NCBI GenBank assembly: GCA_008828725.1 | Contig: MEHQ01004429.1 | Coordinates: 411,374-475,373, forward strand | Direction of reading: 5' to 3' | DNA from: Saccharina japonica | Taxonomy: Eukaryota; Sar; Phaeophyceae; Laminariales; Laminariaceae | Length of the DNA: 64,000 nt | Part shown: positions 62,892 to 64,000 of the stretch, one piece after another | Layout of the letters: every line of letters begins with the position of its first letter | Position numbering within the stretch: the stretch's first letter is position 1 | Notes under the pieces: generated by a model | What the model was told of the DNA's origin: nothing | Databases searched by the model: none | Seen by the model: only the letters and a program-made list of their open reading frames with translations | Position numbers and translations under genes: made by a program

Positions 62892-64000
62892 CTGTCAGCG
62901 AAACCACAAAGGAAGAGAGGACTTATCGTGTCCGTTACGGGGGAACATAGTAATCAGAACCGAGTATGGCTGATACAGGAACATGTTATTAGGGATCGGA
63001 AACCGATCTGAGAATAATCTGCGGTTTGTTGTCGTAAGAAAGGATTGTGAACGGGCGTGTTGGTTCATATTGCTTGTCTGACTATCATAGTCTTACTTTG
63101 ACAGCAGCAACTCTGGCACTTTTTTTATTGATCGCGCCTGTGGGAATACCCAAGCGGATACCGCACGGAACGATGCTGGTAGACTGGTAGAACATGCGAA
63201 GAAACAGGGCTGTTGCTTGCAGCTGGCCAGCGGTTCACAAACATTCATACGGGGACAACTGGTTTTAGGGCCCATCACGGGTTCTGATTACTATGGCCTG
63301 CGGCAAAAGTAAAATCGAGAACCAACAAAATGGAGGCAGCGAGGGTACAGGCGTGCTTCCAATGGTAGTTTGGTTTGGGTCCGAAATCACTACTGTTTGT
63401 AGTTGTAAAGGGGCACACGTTAGATCAACTGTTCTCTCACCGCATCTAAAACTCACTGCATCGAGATTTTGAAGGGGTGTACTTGGTGAACTGTTTGCTG
63501 TACATATAGTTGCTGTCACATTTTTGAAGTGTAGGGCCAAGAAGCCTGCCGGTCACGTAGAATGTTGGAGTCTGCTCATCTAGGACGCTCCCCACGTTGT
63601 CGATATCATCTCCTATAAACAAAAAAAGCTTAGTTGAGGATGACACCCATCTCTTTCTAAAGGCAAGTCACGATATTCAAACATAGACTAACCTGCAACA
63701 CGAGCTAGGTCCTACATATCAGGAATATATTACGTACATATATATGAACTACGTAGTGTGGACTGACATTTGTTTGCCATAAGAGGGAGACGATATAACG
63801 CGCTCCCGCATACGCAACGGCTCTCAAACCAGGACTCGGATGCTTCGCAACTCGCGTCCGCATTGTTACCAATGCGCGAATTATCTAGTACGAGCTGTTC
63901 CCGCGCGTTCCAGGCGATGAGTGATGAAACATCGTCAATAGTGGAAAGGGGGCGTGTAAAAGGGGTAACCCCGTAGCACCTTGAGGAAATTATTGGCAAC
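62892..64000. other. Intron upstream of exon 1, mostly repeat-derived
   Basis: 62934-62990 is a truncated AATAATCAGAACC-family MITE whose other end may be 63237-63305. Between them lies a member of the long dispersed repeat (63000-63235). Apart from the weak exon candidate at 63457-63703, nothing else is recognised to the window edge. Confidence 0.6.
63457..63703 (-). other. Possible exon pair of unknown affiliation
   Basis: On the minus strand, ATATGTAG|GACCTAGCTCGTGTTGCAG|GTTAGT and TTTATAG|GAGATGATATCG...GATGCA|GTGAGT would join in frame as DLARVAG-DDIDNVGSVLDEQT and TFYVTGRLLGPT. The second piece (63457-63612) has coding-like codon choice. I cannot match it to the dynein segment expected here, and its end phase does not fit exon 1. 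Confidence 0.25.

Overview
The window is eukaryotic nuclear DNA, and almost all of it belongs to one gene. On the minus strand I can assemble 47 consecutive exons (2304 codons, reading phases agreeing at every junction) of a flagellar outer-arm dynein heavy chain of the gamma / DNAH5-DNAH8 type (ODA2-like). The gene enters from beyond position 64000 (tail and linker are outside) and leaves before position 1 (the last part of the C-terminal domain is outside). Inside the window are the end of the linker, AAA1 to AAA4, both halves of the stalk coiled coil, the microtubule-binding domain, AAA5, AAA6 and part of the C-terminal domain. Exons are short (65 to 234 bp), introns are mostly 0.3 to 2.1 kb, and coding sequence is about 12 percent of the locus.

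Layout in gene order, high to low coordinates: AAA1 (62.9-59.0 kb); AAA2 and the beginning of AAA3 (57.0-52.7 kb), then the same seven exons again (51.3-46.9 kb); rest of AAA3 (45.3-38.9 kb); AAA4 (38.3-29.2 kb); stalk and microtubule-binding domain (27.4-20.2 kb); AAA5 (19.6-14.2 kb); AAA6 (12.8-6.5 kb); C-terminal domain (5.0-3.3 kb); then satellite-like DNA to position 1. The repeated block is a direct duplication with a 5737-bp offset and very few differences. It is exactly in frame (375 codons), but N bases, clustered indels and an unrelated 0.8-kb spacer next to it make an assembly artefact or collapsed haplotypes a serious alternative.

The introns are crowded with short non-autonomous elements: several MITE families with terminal inverted repeats (one like Stowaway), a repeat built of GATCTAGATC-type palindromes, a repeat bordered by long poly-G/poly-C runs, several minisatellites and one near-perfect 34-bp-arm hairpin. 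A recurring oddity is that at least five introns carry a decayed tandem copy of the edge of the neighbouring exon, usually with its splice site.

The organism must build motile flagella and is intron-dense and repeat-rich. A brown alga or another flagellated stramenopile/alveolate alga would fit, but nothing here proves the lineage. I found no rRNA, no convincing tRNA, no CRISPR array and no second complete protein gene.
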